A stretch of DNA of 64,000 nt from Cydia pomonella. Its lineage: Eukaryota > Arthropoda > Insecta > Lepidoptera > Tortricidae. This document shows positions 31,801 through 43,336 of the stretch, piece after piece (the first letter of the stretch is position 1; each line of letters begins with the position of its first letter). The DNA is taken from NCBI RefSeq assembly GCF_033807575.1, contig NW_026907796.1:62001-126000 (forward strand), read 5' to 3'. Below the pieces are notes generated by a model. The model was not told the origin of the DNA, made no database searches, and saw only the letters and a program-made list of their open reading frames with translations. Made by a program: the position numbers and the translations under genes.

Positions 31801-34800
31801 CTAAGTTTAGAGTTGGTTTGTATTAGTAAACAACAGAAAAAGGCCTCTTAAAAGTGATAAAGGAACCGGGAAATACTTACTGAATTGGATAGTGTAAATT
31901 GTGTTTGACAAAAAAATACAAGAAACACGTTAATGTTCCCGGCAAAAATACATCAAATTCTTTCAACAATTGTCCTCACGCCAATATATATTAATTTCTA
32001 TTAAAGTGGTTACAGTTATGGAAATGTTTTCTTATTTCCTCGCAGTAGTCGTGAAAAGCACTATGCAATGCCTCGGCCGGAAACGCTAAAGATGGACTCG
32101 TATTATTTGACTTCCTCAAACGTCCTAAACTCACTCGTCCATGTTTGGGCGGTTTTCCGGCCTCACCTACAATACATACATACGTATACAGATGCTCTGA
32201 TAACCAAATTTGCTTACAGTAATGAGTACAGTTGCGTATATGAGTATATCTTGTATCGGCTACAAATTTACACCCCGTATAGTAGAACACTTTATTATAG
32301 GAACTTAAAGGATTCAACAGTACCAAAGAACGGAAAATGCCATCAAAATTGACAGCGAACTGGTTTAAACCTCAAGCGGTCCATATGTCAAAACTTGCCA
32401 AGACAAATACTATATTAATTTGTCAAATAAACGTTCAAAATATAATGGAAAGGGAGACCTTTTTATGGGTCTCTGGGCGGCCAGAGGATATATGTGTCCA
32501 CAAAATAAGGCGATTGAAACGTGAAATAAATGAGCCGGCATCCCGGCAATCAGTGGCGAGGTGCCAAATGCATAATTTATGTAAATATCCTGGTGCTTCA
32601 CATTGACACTGAACTAATGGTTACCACCTGCAATCTTAGTTCATACATATAATCACGCCTATTTTCCGAAGGGGTAGGCAGAGACCACGGATTTCCACTT
32701 GCTACGATCCTGACATGCCTCTTTCGCTTCCTCCACTTTCATGACATTCCTCACACACGCTCGTCGGTCAGGGCGGTCCCGCCCTGCAACGTAGTGCACT
32801 CACCCCCCAGCCGAGCCTGTCGGCCAGCTCGCGGCAGCCGGCGTCGCAGTCCCCGAGGCGCGCCACGTCCCGGGTGGCGCCGGCGTCCAGCTGCAGGCCG
32901 CCCGCCGCCAGCCCCCACAGGCGCAGCAGCGGCGAGCGCAGCCCCGCCCGCTCGCGGTTGATCAGCAGGCGCGGGCACCACTCGGGCACCCTGCGGGGAC
33001 GATTCGTTACGTTTGTGGCTGTCGGGAGCTGCATGTGTACATAATACACGACTTGCGGCGGAACTCGCAACGATTTTATGAATATTTTTTCTTTAACCAT
33101 AGGAGATTAAAATAGAATAGAATAGAAAAACGTTTATTGCAAAACCATCTACAAACAGCACCACATTAGAAAACAAAAAAAAGTAAGAAAGAAGATCTTT
33201 CTTACTTTTTTTTTGTTTTCTAAAGTGGTGCTGTTTAGAGACTTTAGAAATTAAATAAAGGTATAAATCAATAAATAAATATTATAGGACATTAGTACAC
33301 AAATTGACTAAGTCCCACAGTAAGCTCAATAAGGCTTGTGTTGAGGGTACTTAGACAACGATATATATAATATATAAATATTTATAAATACTTAAATACA
33401 TAGAAAACACCCATGACTCAGGAACAAATATCCATGCTCATCACACGAATAAATGCCCTTACCAGGATTTGAACCCGGGACCATCGGCTTGGTAGGCAGG
33501 GTGACTACTCACTAGGCCAAACTGGTCGTCAAAAGGTATGGATTATATTCAAACCCTTACTGGTGATTAATTCGGAACATTATTATGTCCCCACTGAATT
33601 TTAATTATGATACTTAATATTTTATTAAATTTATTACCACTTTAGAAAAAATCCACTTAGCATGTAAATTATCCGCAAGGCAGGGTCGGGTGGCCACAGA
33701 TGCATGTCAACAACATGCTTCGTCCCAAACAAATTAATGATGATATCCGCAACAGGCTTCGTCATTTATACGAGTAAACAATAATTTAAGCTAAATAAAT
33801 AACCGTCACGAAACTTAATATATGGCGCCCTTGTTCTTAGAGTCAGATCAAAATAGATCTACATAGACTTTCTTCGCTCACAGTTTGAAAGCATCAACAT
33901 AAACGTCAAATTTCTATGAACATATAACACTACACTTTGAGATTGAGATATTTATTAATAAAATTATAAATAATTTTACATGTCACACGGTAATATACAC
34001 ATAAGTATCACAAAATATTATTATTACTAGCTGTCGCGCCAAAGAGTTAGCCCGATCCGACTATATCTCATTTCTCTAATTTTTTTACTTGCTGGGTCTT
34101 GACCAGCGGTTCCTAACCTGGGGGTAATTACCCCCGTAGGGGTAAAACTGGTATTTTACGCAGGTAACAAGCTCAATTAAATGTAACAGAAATTAGACCT
34201 GTAAGAAAGAATATTGATATTTATTGGGAGTAGGGGTAAAATCGGGTTCTAGGGAGTTAGTCATAGGGGTGGCAGAACTGAAAAGGTTCTCGTCTAGACT
34301 ATTCTCTGATTTAAAGGGAGAACTTGCTAAATGTAACAAACGTGTTGTGTGACATTGAGCGGGAATCCACAACTTAAGACCTTAAGGTTTATATCTACAG
34401 ACATTGACCTTGCCATACATGTAACTTGAAAGACAAAAATAATATTCTTTTATACTGTGTCCAGTAACATATTTATATCTATCGTTACACGGCCGCGCAG
34501 ACGCTGGCAGACACACTGTATAGAAGAATTATTATTATTATTGTCCTTTATTTCTCTTCCTTCTTAGGTTATGTTTTTTACAATATGGATATAAAAGTAA
34601 AATATAAAAATACATCAAAAAATACTATACAAAACACATATAAACACATTGTAAAAAACTTAACCTAGTGTGCCGCCAGCAGCGGGGCAGGGCCCAAGCT
34701 GCCGGTGGTCAGGGCTGCAGAGAGAGGAACCGCCGCACTATCCGCGCCGTGTCCAAGATCACCGCCTTCTGCATCTGACCCTTGATCCAACCACCTAGCG

Positions 34801-37800
34801 AGAGTCTCTCAAGGTGTTGGTCGAGACTCTTCGCTATGAGACCGTTCGCTGAAACGACTATTGGGACAATGATCGTCGAATCAACATCCCACATGGCGGT
34901 TATCTCATGAGCCAAGTCTAGGTATTTGCTGGACTTGTCCTTCTCGGCTTTCACGAGATTCTCATCATGGGGGATGGTGATATCGACGAGCACGGCCCGG
35001 CGTTGCGATCGATCTATTATCACGATGTCAGGCTTATTGGCTACAATAGTCCTGTCAGTGATAATAGATCGATCCCAATAGAGCGTGGCACGACTATTTT
35101 CGAGAACTGGCGCAGGTGAGTACTTGTAGTACGGTACTTCGCGGTCCACAAGGCGGTATAGAAGAGCAAGTTGCTGGTGAATAATTCTGGCTACGAGATT
35201 ATGTCTGTGTAAGTACTCGCCGTTAGCAAGATGAGAACAACCGGAAATGATATGCCTGAGTGACTCTCCGGGACGGCGGCATGCCCGACAAATGTCGACC
35301 GTACCGTCCTTCAGGATATATTTCCGATAGTTGTTCGTCATCATAACTTCGTCCGCAATTGCACAGACAAAACCCTCGGTTTCTCCGAAGAGGTCCCCGA
35401 ATCGTAACCAGTTCACCGACGCGAGCAGGTCCACGTCAGGTCCCGTGAGGGCCTTGTAGAACCGCCCGTGTAGCACCTTACTCTCCCATGCCGCCCTGCG
35501 ATCCGCAGTACTTAGTACCACAGGTTTGCGCCAGTTCTCGTTTGCCAAGGAGAGCGGCGTAAGGTTCCTGTCTACTGCCACCACGTCACGATGCATCCCA
35601 CACTCGTTGTTAAGGAAATAATTCCTGAGATTGCACACCTCGCGGTTGTGGAGATCTTTGGCGTTTAGGAAGCCTCGACCTCCACACTTCCGTGGGATGT
35701 ACAATCTCATAACAGATTTTATTATTACACATAAAAAAAGAGTACAACAGGCGGACTTAATGCCAATAGGCATTCTCTACCAGTCAACCATAAGGCAAAA
35801 CAGAAAAACTTCGAGGTGGGTGCATTGAGAAATAAACAAAGAAACCGTAACTTTTGAGCGAAAAATATTGTTTCGACTGCCACGACACAAGTCTGGCACA
35901 CTAAATGTCTGTAGATATAACCCAGTTATTAAATTAAGCAGTTTCACTTTAAGATCTCGATAAAAGTTTGCTAAATTTGACCTAACTTGTAACATCTTTC
36001 CACACTCACATGTCGATGAGGGAAGCAAACGGCTGCACCTCCAGCGATGAGCCCATGATGATGAGCATGTCGCAGTGCTGGAAGTCTTCCTGCAGGCAGT
36101 CTTGGAAGCGGTCCGGCAGGCTCTCCCCGAAGAAGACGATGTCAGGTTTAACTACGCCGGGGCATGCAGTGCAGATGGGGATTTGGTCCGAGAATATACG
36201 CTCTGTAGAAATAATTATAGTAAAGTACTGACATATTTTTTTAACATAAGCTGTACTCCGTTTTTTTACTTGATGTGTCTTTTTATTTAAAAATGCTTGA
36301 AAAAATTAGTTACTATTACACAAACCAAAAGAATGTAGATGATCATATATTATATGCTACTTATTATACATAATTATTTACTGTGAATTATTTTTAAAAA
36401 GTGTATTTCAGTAAAAATACGCGTCAACATTGTTTACCCATTTTTCTAATGCTAAAAAGGTCACAATTTTCAAGCAGTAACGGTACTTAAGGGGGCCGCC
36501 AGCTGATAGGCTAGGGGGGGGGGGGGGAGTTCATATGGCCGATGGCCAAGGGGGACGGGAGGGGCATACCACCTTTGGTTAGATTCTATAGTGGGGCGGG
36601 GCAGCTGCCCTCTCCTGTCCCCCCTTGGCGACGCCGATGAGTACATGAAAATCATCTCATGCGGGTGACTAAAAATACGTGAGTAAAACCGTAAAAGCTT
36701 AATCTTAGTATAATATTTGCTTAGTAAATTAAATGACGTCACAGCGCGAGCTGCACAGTTAATTCGTACGGGTTGGAGGTACCTAGACAAGATATATATA
36801 AATACTTACATAAATACATAGAAAACACCCATGACTCAGAAACAAATATCCGTGTTCATCACACAAATATATGCTCTTACCAGGATTTGAACCCGGGACC
36901 ATCAGCTTCATAGGCAAGGTCACTACCCAGGCCAGTAAAGAATATTGTACCTTTAATGAACTCAAGCGGATACTCCTTCCTGCAGTCGATGCAATGAGAC
37001 GTGTAGAACGTGCCGTGGGCTTCCACTAACTTCTCCTCAGGGAGACCAGCGCCGCGCTCTAGGGTGTCGATGTTTTGAGTGTAGTGGCGGAGAAGAAGCC
37101 CTGGAAAAAATAAAATAAAAGTTACACTTGTATGTAATCACTTATTTTTCCTTCTTCTCTCGACACCAGCCAGTACTTATTCATACAATATGCTGAGGAT
37201 CTACCGTGAACACCACCAATTTACCGTAATTGACAAACGTCGGTGTTCGTGGTAGGCTGTCTGGTATTGGTCATTTTGGCGCCCGAAGTCATCAAACCGA
37301 TATAGAGATACAGGACAGTCATCTTACAAGCTCAGTCTATAGGTGGTTGGTCTGTGTCTCGCATTTATACAAAACAATTAACACACAACAAGTAAGGTAG
37401 TGTATGTATACATGTAAAATATTTAAATTCGGAGTTTCGGACGAAGAGTTTGAGTCAAATCTCACCTAGATCAGGGAGCCTCGGCAAATAGGATGGACAA
37501 CATTTTTTTTGCTATTCAAAACCAAACTTATAGAGCCGAACAAAATACCAAATAAAAAAAATACCAAAACTTTTCACCAAAACTCACTATTTAATTTTTT
37601 TTATGTTAGTTTTGGTGGGAAAGGTTGAGCAACCAAATCTCAAAATGGGAAGAATCGAAGAATCGCTAATATCACACAGCTTAAAAATGAACTACCTGTG
37701 TCTGCCCTGGACTAATAGCTCACTAGCAATACAACTTAGTAGATACTACCAAATAGTATTACCAGAGATATGACTTAATCTTCTAACAGCCCATCATACA

Positions 37801-40289
37801 AGAAAAATTGGCATTCTTATTTGAATTGAATCAATCAAACTAAATAAAACAATTGCAAGTTTTAACTAAGGTAATTAGTACTAGTATCAGGACCATGGGA
37901 CACTAGAGGTTACAGATAATGATTAGTTATGTACTAAGCAGAGACATCAAAAGGCTTAAATTTTTCATTTAACTTAAAAATAAGTAATCTACATACCTTT
38001 CTCATGTAAAAGCCTGATGAAATAGTGTGACACAGTAGGCTTGAAGCTTCCCGGGAACAGCTCTTTGGCTAATAGAAAGAAAGGTTTGGGGTTCTGACGG
38101 AAGAAGTTGATTTCAAAAATGGCCTGCGGCTCGGGGAGGTTGTACTTCTGCAAGTTGTGGTAGAGACCCGTTTCTGGACTCCTGAAGTCTGGGATTCCAG
38201 CCGCTGGAACAATATATGATGTTTAAAATTTATAGATTTCTTTTAGTTCCTTGTTTGTTTTAGACTTGAAGTGCCCACTATATAAAATTTACAATGTAAA
38301 TTTAATCAGTTTTGGATGCTTTCTTATAAATGGGACAATACTTTTGAAATTAGTTAGGTAAAGGACCTGGACTAATAAAGCAGAGCCTTTCCATATAGAT
38401 TTTCGTACTGCCCACTCAGTCTTCCGTTACAGAATAAAATACACTACCATACAGAAATCACATTTCCTACAAAGCAGAAGTTTGACGGCGATTCCGGGAC
38501 GAATCATGCTATCCCTTTCCAATGTATGGCACTATCCTTTTCGGCTATTTAGGGTTGTCAGAATTCAATTCATCTGATCTGTTGTTTTAGGTTCTCAGCC
38601 TATCCTTCCACAAAAATCAAAATTAAACCGAACATTCTCTGCTCACATAAGTCAAAAGTCCACACCTCGAAATTGGCAGAATCCACCTCGTTAAAATTAG
38701 CGAGGAGTAAAAGCCATTTATGAAAAAAAAAAACTGTGACTGTGCATGCATAGGGAATCCCTATGCATGCACAGTCACAGTTTTTTTTAGGGATGTTAAG
38801 TTGTATCAACCCTAATAATTGCTCGGAGCAATGCTGAGCTGAGAATGCCGGAAAGGAGGAGTGTCGCCCTACTGCTTTGGTTGTCAAAGACACTGTGCGA
38901 TCTTGACAGCAATATAATTATGCACATGCAATAGAGATAGCAACAGGCGAGTCAATTCAATGTACGAAAATCTATATGGATTGCGTATTTTCTTCATTAT
39001 AATGTAGTTATGAATGAAAGATCAGACTTGGATTTAAATAAAAAAATATTATTACTTAATGCTATTTAAGTACCATGCATAAAGATGAAACAAATCAAAT
39101 AAAACATATAACGCATTCACTGCCACCGATGCATAAATGCGTTCACCGCCATACAAGTTTGTTCCTAGGCCACGCCCCCTGGCAGTGAATGCGTTAAACA
39201 CCATGACTGGTGATGGCGATGGATCATAGAGTACCTAGTTAAATGCAAATCTCCTTAAATTTGCGGAAATTAAGGTTACAATAAGCGGTTATTGTAACAT
39301 TACAGAGTGAAAACCTAAGTAGGTTGTAATGGGACAATTAATTGGCTTACACAAGTTAATTTGTATATTTGACACATCATTACAAAATCTTTTTATTATT
39401 AGGAATTAAACTATTGAATGTTACCTAAATAAAAGCCTGACTGATAATCATAAAATATATAACATGACTAAAAGTAATTCATTAACCGGGTCCACACAGA
39501 GTGAGCATACACGTGAGGCAATTTCCTCACGCACAAACTGGTCAGTGTAGATGTGCCACACGCACGCGGGCGAGGAAAACGCATGCGCTGCCTCGACTGA
39601 GGCACGTCTACACTGGCCGGTTTGTGCGTGAGGAAATTTCCTCGCGTGTATGCTCGCTCTGTGTGGACCGGGCTATTAAATATCAGATAAAAGTAAAACC
39701 TTCAAATAAAATTTTGTATATCAATAAGTAACTAAATGCTTGCAATCTAATCTAACTGGACTATTCCATAATATTTGACGCGTAGACTAATTGACCTTGA
39801 ATTTGTTTTGTACATAAACAGTATGTAACAAAAATATTCCACTTTAGCAACTGATTGTAAACATGGAGTACTTTATTTACATAAATTATTCTCTTCAATT
39901 ATTTATGAAGATTGAATTAAAATGTTACTTACACGTAGAAATGCCCGCTCCCGCCAATGTTATAATGTTTTTGCATCGCGATCCTTTGATCCATTTCACG
40001 ATGCCGTCTAGGTTGACTTCATCCAAAACCTTTTCTACCGGCGCTGCGGGCTCCGTGGGCTCATAGAAGCCGAGTTTTTGAGCCAAGTATCTACGGATAG
40101 AATCTACATCCAAATCCCGAAGGCGGGCGCCCATAGTTTCTATATGATTTGGCGGGACGGTAGACGCATCTAGCGAGTCTTCTCCTGAAAGTCAATAACA
40201 TAATTAAACCTTCAACCTATGCGTACCGGCAAGAAATGGATGAAAAAATAGCTACCATCGCTTGTCCCGGGTGGCGAATTGGCAGACAT
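28855..40289 (-). CDS. Sirt2: NAD-dependent protein deacetylase sirtuin-2, 7 exons
   Basis: Exons on the minus strand: 40289-40256, 40184-39933, 38203-37997, 37100-36951, 36202-36010, 32990-32804, 29079-28855. Phases fit and give 415 aa (human SIRT2 389). The enzyme removes acyl groups from lysines using NAD+. Visible: GAGISTSAGIPDFRSP from residue 90, TQNID 172-176, catalytic His in VEAHGTF (H193), zinc ligands C201-x2-C204 and C225-x2-C228, KPDIVFFGE, QPFASLID, PRLLINRE, and the C-terminal EELQALVASEHARLE helix seen in SIRT2. Exon 7 then encodes ~13 tandem APH/ASH triplets before the stop, not present in human SIRT2. Introns 5 and 6 carry LINE, SINE and MITE insertions. It is divergent from UXT, with 980 bp between the start codons. 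Confidence 0.95.
28911..29030 (-). repeat. 9-bp coding minisatellite in SIRT2 exon 7 (APH/ASH triplets)
   Basis: On the minus strand the unit GCSYCGCAC repeats about 13 times, encoding Ala-Pro-His or Ala-Ser-His. Pro/Ser switches come from single-base changes in the second codon. The reading frame stays open on both sides and ends at TGA 28857-28855. Confidence 0.9.
29273..29786. mobile_element. Longer member of the GGTCCACACAGA family in SIRT2 intron 6
   Basis: Tips ggcgggtccac and tggacccgcc are inverted; sub-terminal GCGCGAGGAAATTTCCTCGC and GAGGTAATTGCCTCGCGC are family hallmarks. The interior holds a short plus-strand frame (29351-29551) with a basic stretch KKTWKQRRKD, perhaps a relic of a transposase start. 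It lies in SIRT2 intron 6. Confidence 0.6.
29985..30115 (+). pseudogene. LINE ORF2 C-terminal relic
   Basis: The plus-strand translation RGRGSPRQRWDDLDNF, then WPGKAFVQEWDTMTR followed by a stop, is typical of the very end of LINE ORF2 proteins. It lies in SIRT2 intron 6 in opposite orientation to the gene. Confidence 0.55.
30529..31652. mobile_element. Repeat element with three ~280-bp internal tandem units
   Basis: Left end GCGGCCAAGTGCGAGTCG, then AAGGGTTCCGTACC; right end GGACAGACAGACGGACATGACG, then GGCTACGGAACCCT, complementary to the left GGGTTCCGTA. The interior has three head-to-tail units starting at 30581, 30861 and 31148 (ATGACGTATTAAAAAAA to TGGGTTTGATGAAAA). Each contains a G run (7, 9 and 15 Gs) and an A/T run. 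I recognise this as a dispersed repeat of moth genomes but not its class. Confidence 0.75.
31653..32639. other. SIRT2 intron 6, no repeat resolved
   Basis: AT-rich intronic sequence. The short frames on both strands (for example 32337-32606) show no family hallmarks. Confidence 0.3.
32640..32762 (-). mobile_element. SINE-like dispersed repeat
   Basis: The text atcacgcctattttccgaag, GGGTAGGCAGAGACCACGG, CCACTTGCTACGATCCTG and CTTTCGCTTCCTCCACTTTC is a dispersed repeat type I recognise from moth genomes; class uncertain. It ends about 40 bp before the exon 6 donor of SIRT2. Confidence 0.5.
33153..33237. repeat. Near-perfect 85-bp palindrome in SIRT2 intron 5
   Basis: Arms of ~42 bp meet at AGATCT (33193-33198) with no spacer: AAACAGCACCACATTAG...GAAAGAAGA and its complement, with a very small number of mismatches. 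Confidence 0.7.
33262..33529 (-). mobile_element. SINE, full length, tRNA-like head
   Basis: On the minus strand: GACGACCAGTTTGGCCTAGT head with a pol III A-box-like TGGCCTAGTGAG, B box GGTTCAAATCC, then a conserved tRNA-unrelated body (TGTGATGAGCATGGATATT, AACACAAGCCTTATTGAGC) and an AT-rich tail. Other copies: 955-1055, 36783-36935, 43337 onward, 60515-60679. Confidence 0.8.
34025..34330. mobile_element. Possible hAT-like MITE fragment
   Basis: The segment cagcggttcctaacctgggg (from 34103) with GGTAATTACCCCC is reminiscent of hAT element tips. I could not find the opposite end. Confidence 0.25.
34527..35712 (-). pseudogene. 5'-truncated LINE with restriction-like endonuclease domain, in SIRT2 intron 5
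   Basis: The minus-strand frame 35773-34709 (354 codons) matches the end of a LINE polyprotein from about residue 24 (LYIPRKCGGRGFLNAKDLHN). A zinc knuckle C-x2-C...H-x4-C (CRACRRPGESLRHIISGC) lies near residues 160-178, then KPDIVIIDRSQRRAVLVDIT, the PD...D-x-T core of a restriction-like endonuclease. The 3' end is AATAAAGG(A)CAATAATAATA (34550-34527). The first ~23 codons belong to a different LINE's 3' tail (35713-35810) and are not part of this protein. It differs from the LINE at 7430-8474. In SIRT2 intron 5, same orientation. Confidence 0.75.
35713..35810 (-). mobile_element. LINE 3' tail fragment, same family as 586-710
   Basis: On the minus strand: GGTTGACTGGTAGAGAATGC, ATTAAGTCCGCC, TGTACTCTTTTT, then AATAATAAAA. 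It directly abuts the LINE at 34527-35712, providing a spurious start codon to that frame. Confidence 0.6.
36484..36640. repeat. G-rich repeat with 14-15 nt G run
   Basis: GC-rich stretch with a long G homopolymer near 36514 and partially complementary ends (GGGGGCCGCCAG / TTGGCGACGCC). It lies in SIRT2 intron 4; class unknown. Confidence 0.3.
36783..36935 (-). mobile_element. SINE, partial copy
   Basis: Minus-strand match to the SINE at 33262-33529: TGGCCTGGGTAGTGACCTTG, B box GGTTCAAATCC, ATTTGTGTGATGAACACGG. The 3' body is missing. It lies 16 bp from the SIRT2 exon 4 donor. Confidence 0.7.
38465..38560 (-). repeat. Dispersed repeat, CCGAAAGGGATAGTGCCATA family, inverted copy
   Basis: Reverse complement of the core at 23555-23660: tatggcactatccttttcgg and GATTCCGGGACGAATCATGC. 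Confidence 0.55.
38726..38788. repeat. Perfect palindrome, 31-bp arms, 1-bp spacer
   Basis: Left arm A8-CTGTGACTGTGCATGCATAGGGA and its exact complement meet around a single A at 38757. Likely remnant of a foldback element in SIRT2 intron 2; it would extrude as a cruciform. Confidence 0.85.
39108..39197. mobile_element. MITE with CGCATTCACTGCC ends, copy 2
   Basis: The left aacgcattcactgcca pairs with tggcagtgaatgcgtt. Related to 14887-15000. Confidence 0.65.
39486..39671. mobile_element. GC-rich foldback MITE, GGTCCACACAGA family, copy 3
   Basis: Tips ccgggtccacacagagtgag and its complement; inner TGAGGCAATTTCCTCACGCA and TGCGTGAGGAAATTTCCTCG. It lies in SIRT2 intron 2. Confidence 0.7.
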
Positions 40290-41269
40290 CGTTGGTAAAT
40301 ATTGTAAATTACGACTCCAAATCTTTGTCCACTTCAACCACGGCCTCTTTGACAGATAAACGTAGCGCATTCTCGGAAATGGTTACGATTCCTGAATGTT
40401 TACGACGTTTTCACCTTTCAGTAATGATTACGTAATACTGTAAAGTTTCGGACTGTATAAATGTAACCTAAAAAATGTTTAACTTCTAGTATATTTATAT
40501 GCCTTTGACATTGATATCGCCCTAAATATATAATATAATTAATTTAAAAGTACTGTACGCCAATATCTCAGCCAACTTCGTAAACAGAAAATACTATAGA
40601 TTTAAGGCCTTACCACACCACACAATCACAAAGAGCCAATCTACAGAAACTCTGCCATTGGTCTGCCGCTGTGATAAATAGGTACTTCGAATACATTTTT
40701 CTAGACATCATTACGAATGCAATGATCAACGTATGTTTAGGAGTAGTATCTAAAGAGTAAAGTAAGTATATAGGAAGCAGTATCTATATTTTTTACCGTT
40801 ATTTCAGTTTTTCGAGTAGACTATCTTAGATTAATCTAAAATTAGTGATAAAATTGGAGATAGAGGCCAATTTATTTCTGATCAAATCAGTCGATTTAAT
40901 CATCCCGTCTGGATAGGCCCTTAAAGGGAGGCCCATTGTCAGTGTTAGTTAAAACAAATGTCGTTACTGTCACTGTCAGTATCACTACAAAACGTAGTGA
41001 TTATTATGCTTTTTGATCACTACTACTGTACCTACTGTACTGTGTTAGGTTAGGTCCATGTCTGACTGGTAGTGAAGTCAGCTGAGGCATTGGGTAGTTC
41101 AGTACGATCAGTTTTAATAGTTTCGGCTTTATTATTGTCAATCAAATTGTCATTCAGTACTGCACATCTGCATTTGGAGCGACGTGTGAAATTTAAAATG
41201 CTTTGTTACTTAACGAATAATTGCAGTATTTTAAAAGTTCTAGCAGTACTTAAAAACCTGTAAACAACC
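40290..41269. promoter_or_regulatory. Divergent intergenic region between SIRT2 and UXT
   Basis: 980 bp between two start codons on opposite strands, with no repeat that I recognise. It must contain both promoters unless a distant 5' exon exists. No TATA box or motif stands out well enough to claim. Confidence 0.4.
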
Positions 41270-41710
41270 ATGGCTACTACACAAATCGACCAATCTATCG
41301 CAAAATATGAAGCGTTCATCAACGACGTCCTAAAAGAAGACCTGAAAAAAGTGGATTGGCGGCTGCAGCAAATCAATGCAGAAATCACCGACTTGATTCA
41401 ACAAAAACACACATTGGAAGTGGTGACTTCAAAAGAAAAACATCCTGAAGGTTTCAAGACGCAGGTGAACTTAGGATGCAACTTTTTCATGGAGGCCTCA
41501 GTTCCAGACACTTCAACAATGCTTATTAATGTTGGTTTGAATCATTTTCTTGAATTTCCTGCAGAAGAGGGTGTGAAATATTTGGATGTGAGAATAAAGG
41601 CGTTTGAGAGGAAAGCGGAGGAGTTGAAAGACCAGAGTGCTAAGACTAAGGCTCATATCAAGCTTATGTTGTTTGGCATTGGAGAGCTGCAGGAAAAAGC
41701 TAAGATGTGA
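41270..41710 (+). CDS. Uxt: UXT-like alpha-prefoldin protein, single exon
   Basis: 146 aa (human UXT is 157). The protein has the prefoldin alpha layout: an N-terminal helix (about 5-55, YEAFINDVLKEDLKKVDW), a central beta section with the family signature VNLGCNFFMEASVPDTSTML and LNHFLEFPAEEGVKYLDVR at about 66-105, and a C-terminal coiled-coil helix (about 106-146). The LGCNFF...VPDTS signature points to UXT rather than PFDN5. In other animals UXT is part of R2TP/prefoldin-like complexes and a transcription cofactor; this is family knowledge. No intron interrupts the frame, and the ATG is preceded by CAACC. AATAAA at 42416 is a candidate poly(A) signal. Confidence 0.9.
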   Translation: MATTQIDQSIAKYEAFINDVLKEDLKKVDWRLQQINAEITDLIQQKHTLEVVTSKEKHPEGFKTQVNLGCNFFMEASVPDTSTMLINVGLNHFLEFPAEEGVKYLDVRIKAFERKAEELKDQSAKTKAHIKLMLFGIGELQEKAKM

Positions 41711-42979
41711 TAAAGTGATGTATCTTCATAGAACAGCTTACTACTATTCTACAATAAGTTATCAAGCCTATAGCGCAATGAACACTAGGAGTTTCAATGG
41801 TATCTTTTAAGTAAGGTTAACTCTTAAACTGTAGACTCTTGTAACAGGTTACTCATTTGCATTGTCAAACTCATCATTGGCCATAGCATCTTTGTAGATG
41901 ATAGTTGCAGCGACTAAGGAGGTATTTTGAGGAAGTAGTCTCTGGCCTACATAGACTGCAATGACTATAGACCAATGGCCAATCAACATTTCTTGATGCA
42001 TCAATCACAGATGTGTCTTGACTTCTGGAGTGGTCCAGCAGCTCTGCAAGTTAGTGTCTGCTTGAGTTGGTCCAACCAAAGCTAGTTGTGCTTTGCCGTG
42101 CCTTTCCACAGGTTATGACACCACTTCGTCTCATCTCTTTGCGTTCCTCCCAAAGCAAGCAAAAAACTCTAAAATTGAACCACAAGTGTAGTGAGTGGTT
42201 CGAAAAGTGAAATGAGTGATGATTGACTGTTGTGTGGGTTTCTAAACTTGTATGCTAAACAAATTTTCCACCACACTATTCCGAAGAAAATACTAGTTGT
42301 AGAATATTACAAATCAAATCCAAATGAATGCTGTTAAATATTTATTCATCAAAGATAAAGATGAAGATATTTTATTATTCAAGTTATTCAAGGCATAATG
42401 TGCTTATGAATGTCAAATAAAGCTATACCGGCTCTAATCCTACACTTCTGATCCGAGACGATTTAAATCCCCCCTCAATTGGAGGAGGGCATCCCAATAT
42501 GAACCAGCAAGAAACTCAGTGGGACACATCTTTTCAAAAACATTACATCTTATAATTAACATGCATTAAATAAGAAAATCAAAATACTTAAAAGGGCTCA
42601 GGACCGTTTCGTCACAATCCTTTTTCATCACCTTCTTAACTTGTCATTATTGTCATATGGTCAACTGTACTGAGCTGTCTACTTTCTACATCATCTCTTT
42701 CCTATATTGCCCACCTTCCTATGTGGTCCTCACTGCTAACTCGTCCACATTCATATATAGTTCACATTACTGGTATTAGTGGAGGTACAAAATCACAGGC
42801 CATCAAAACTTTTCAGTGTCTTATAGAAGATGCGGCAGTCAGGATAATGGGTGGTACAATAATGTTGACGAGCTGGCACTCTGGTAGAAATAGGAATGTA
42901 GACGACTTGGGACTGTAGTCAAAATAGTAATGTGGACAAGTTAGGAAGGCGAAGATTTAAGAATTGTATGCTGACAATA
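41711..42979 (+). other. UXT 3' UTR and intergenic sequence
   Basis: No further gene. AATAAA at 42416-42421, about 706 nt past the UXT stop, is the first clean poly(A) hexamer I found. A weak inverted pair (CACCTTCCTATGTGG near 42712; GTGGACAAGTTAGGAAGG near 42932) may mark an old MITE. Confidence 0.35.
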
Positions 42980-43336
42980 GGGTTGTTTCCAATTTTTTGA
43001 AACGCTCGTATTACGTTCTATATTTACTAAAAGTTGCCCTAAAATTCAACTTTTATACTAAAAACGGCTTTAAATATGTTAAATTAACAAAATATATTTT
43101 GACAGATGCTTTCGCGCCCTAACGCTCTTTGAAAATTGTGTGACGTCACAGTTTACGGTTTGACACAACTACATACGCACGTAGAAGATACGAACTGTCA
43201 ACTGACATTTGTCATTTGTTGTTTATCGCCTAACTGTAAAGTGTCAATCCGAGAGTTGTGACGTCATCAGAATCTTCAATGACGTTTCGAGTTTGGTCAC
43301 GTAACGTGTGCCAAAAGATATTTTAAATTCAATATT

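Noticed and set aside
32751..33100. Minus-strand frames in two phases over SIRT2 exon 6
   Set aside because: Only the phase giving PRLLINRE...LADRLGWG joins exons 5 and 7; the others are shadows extended into introns.
33380..33535. tRNA gene
   Set aside because: The A- and B-box motifs belong to a SINE head; there is no cloverleaf with a proper anticodon arm, and the same head recurs in several SINE copies.
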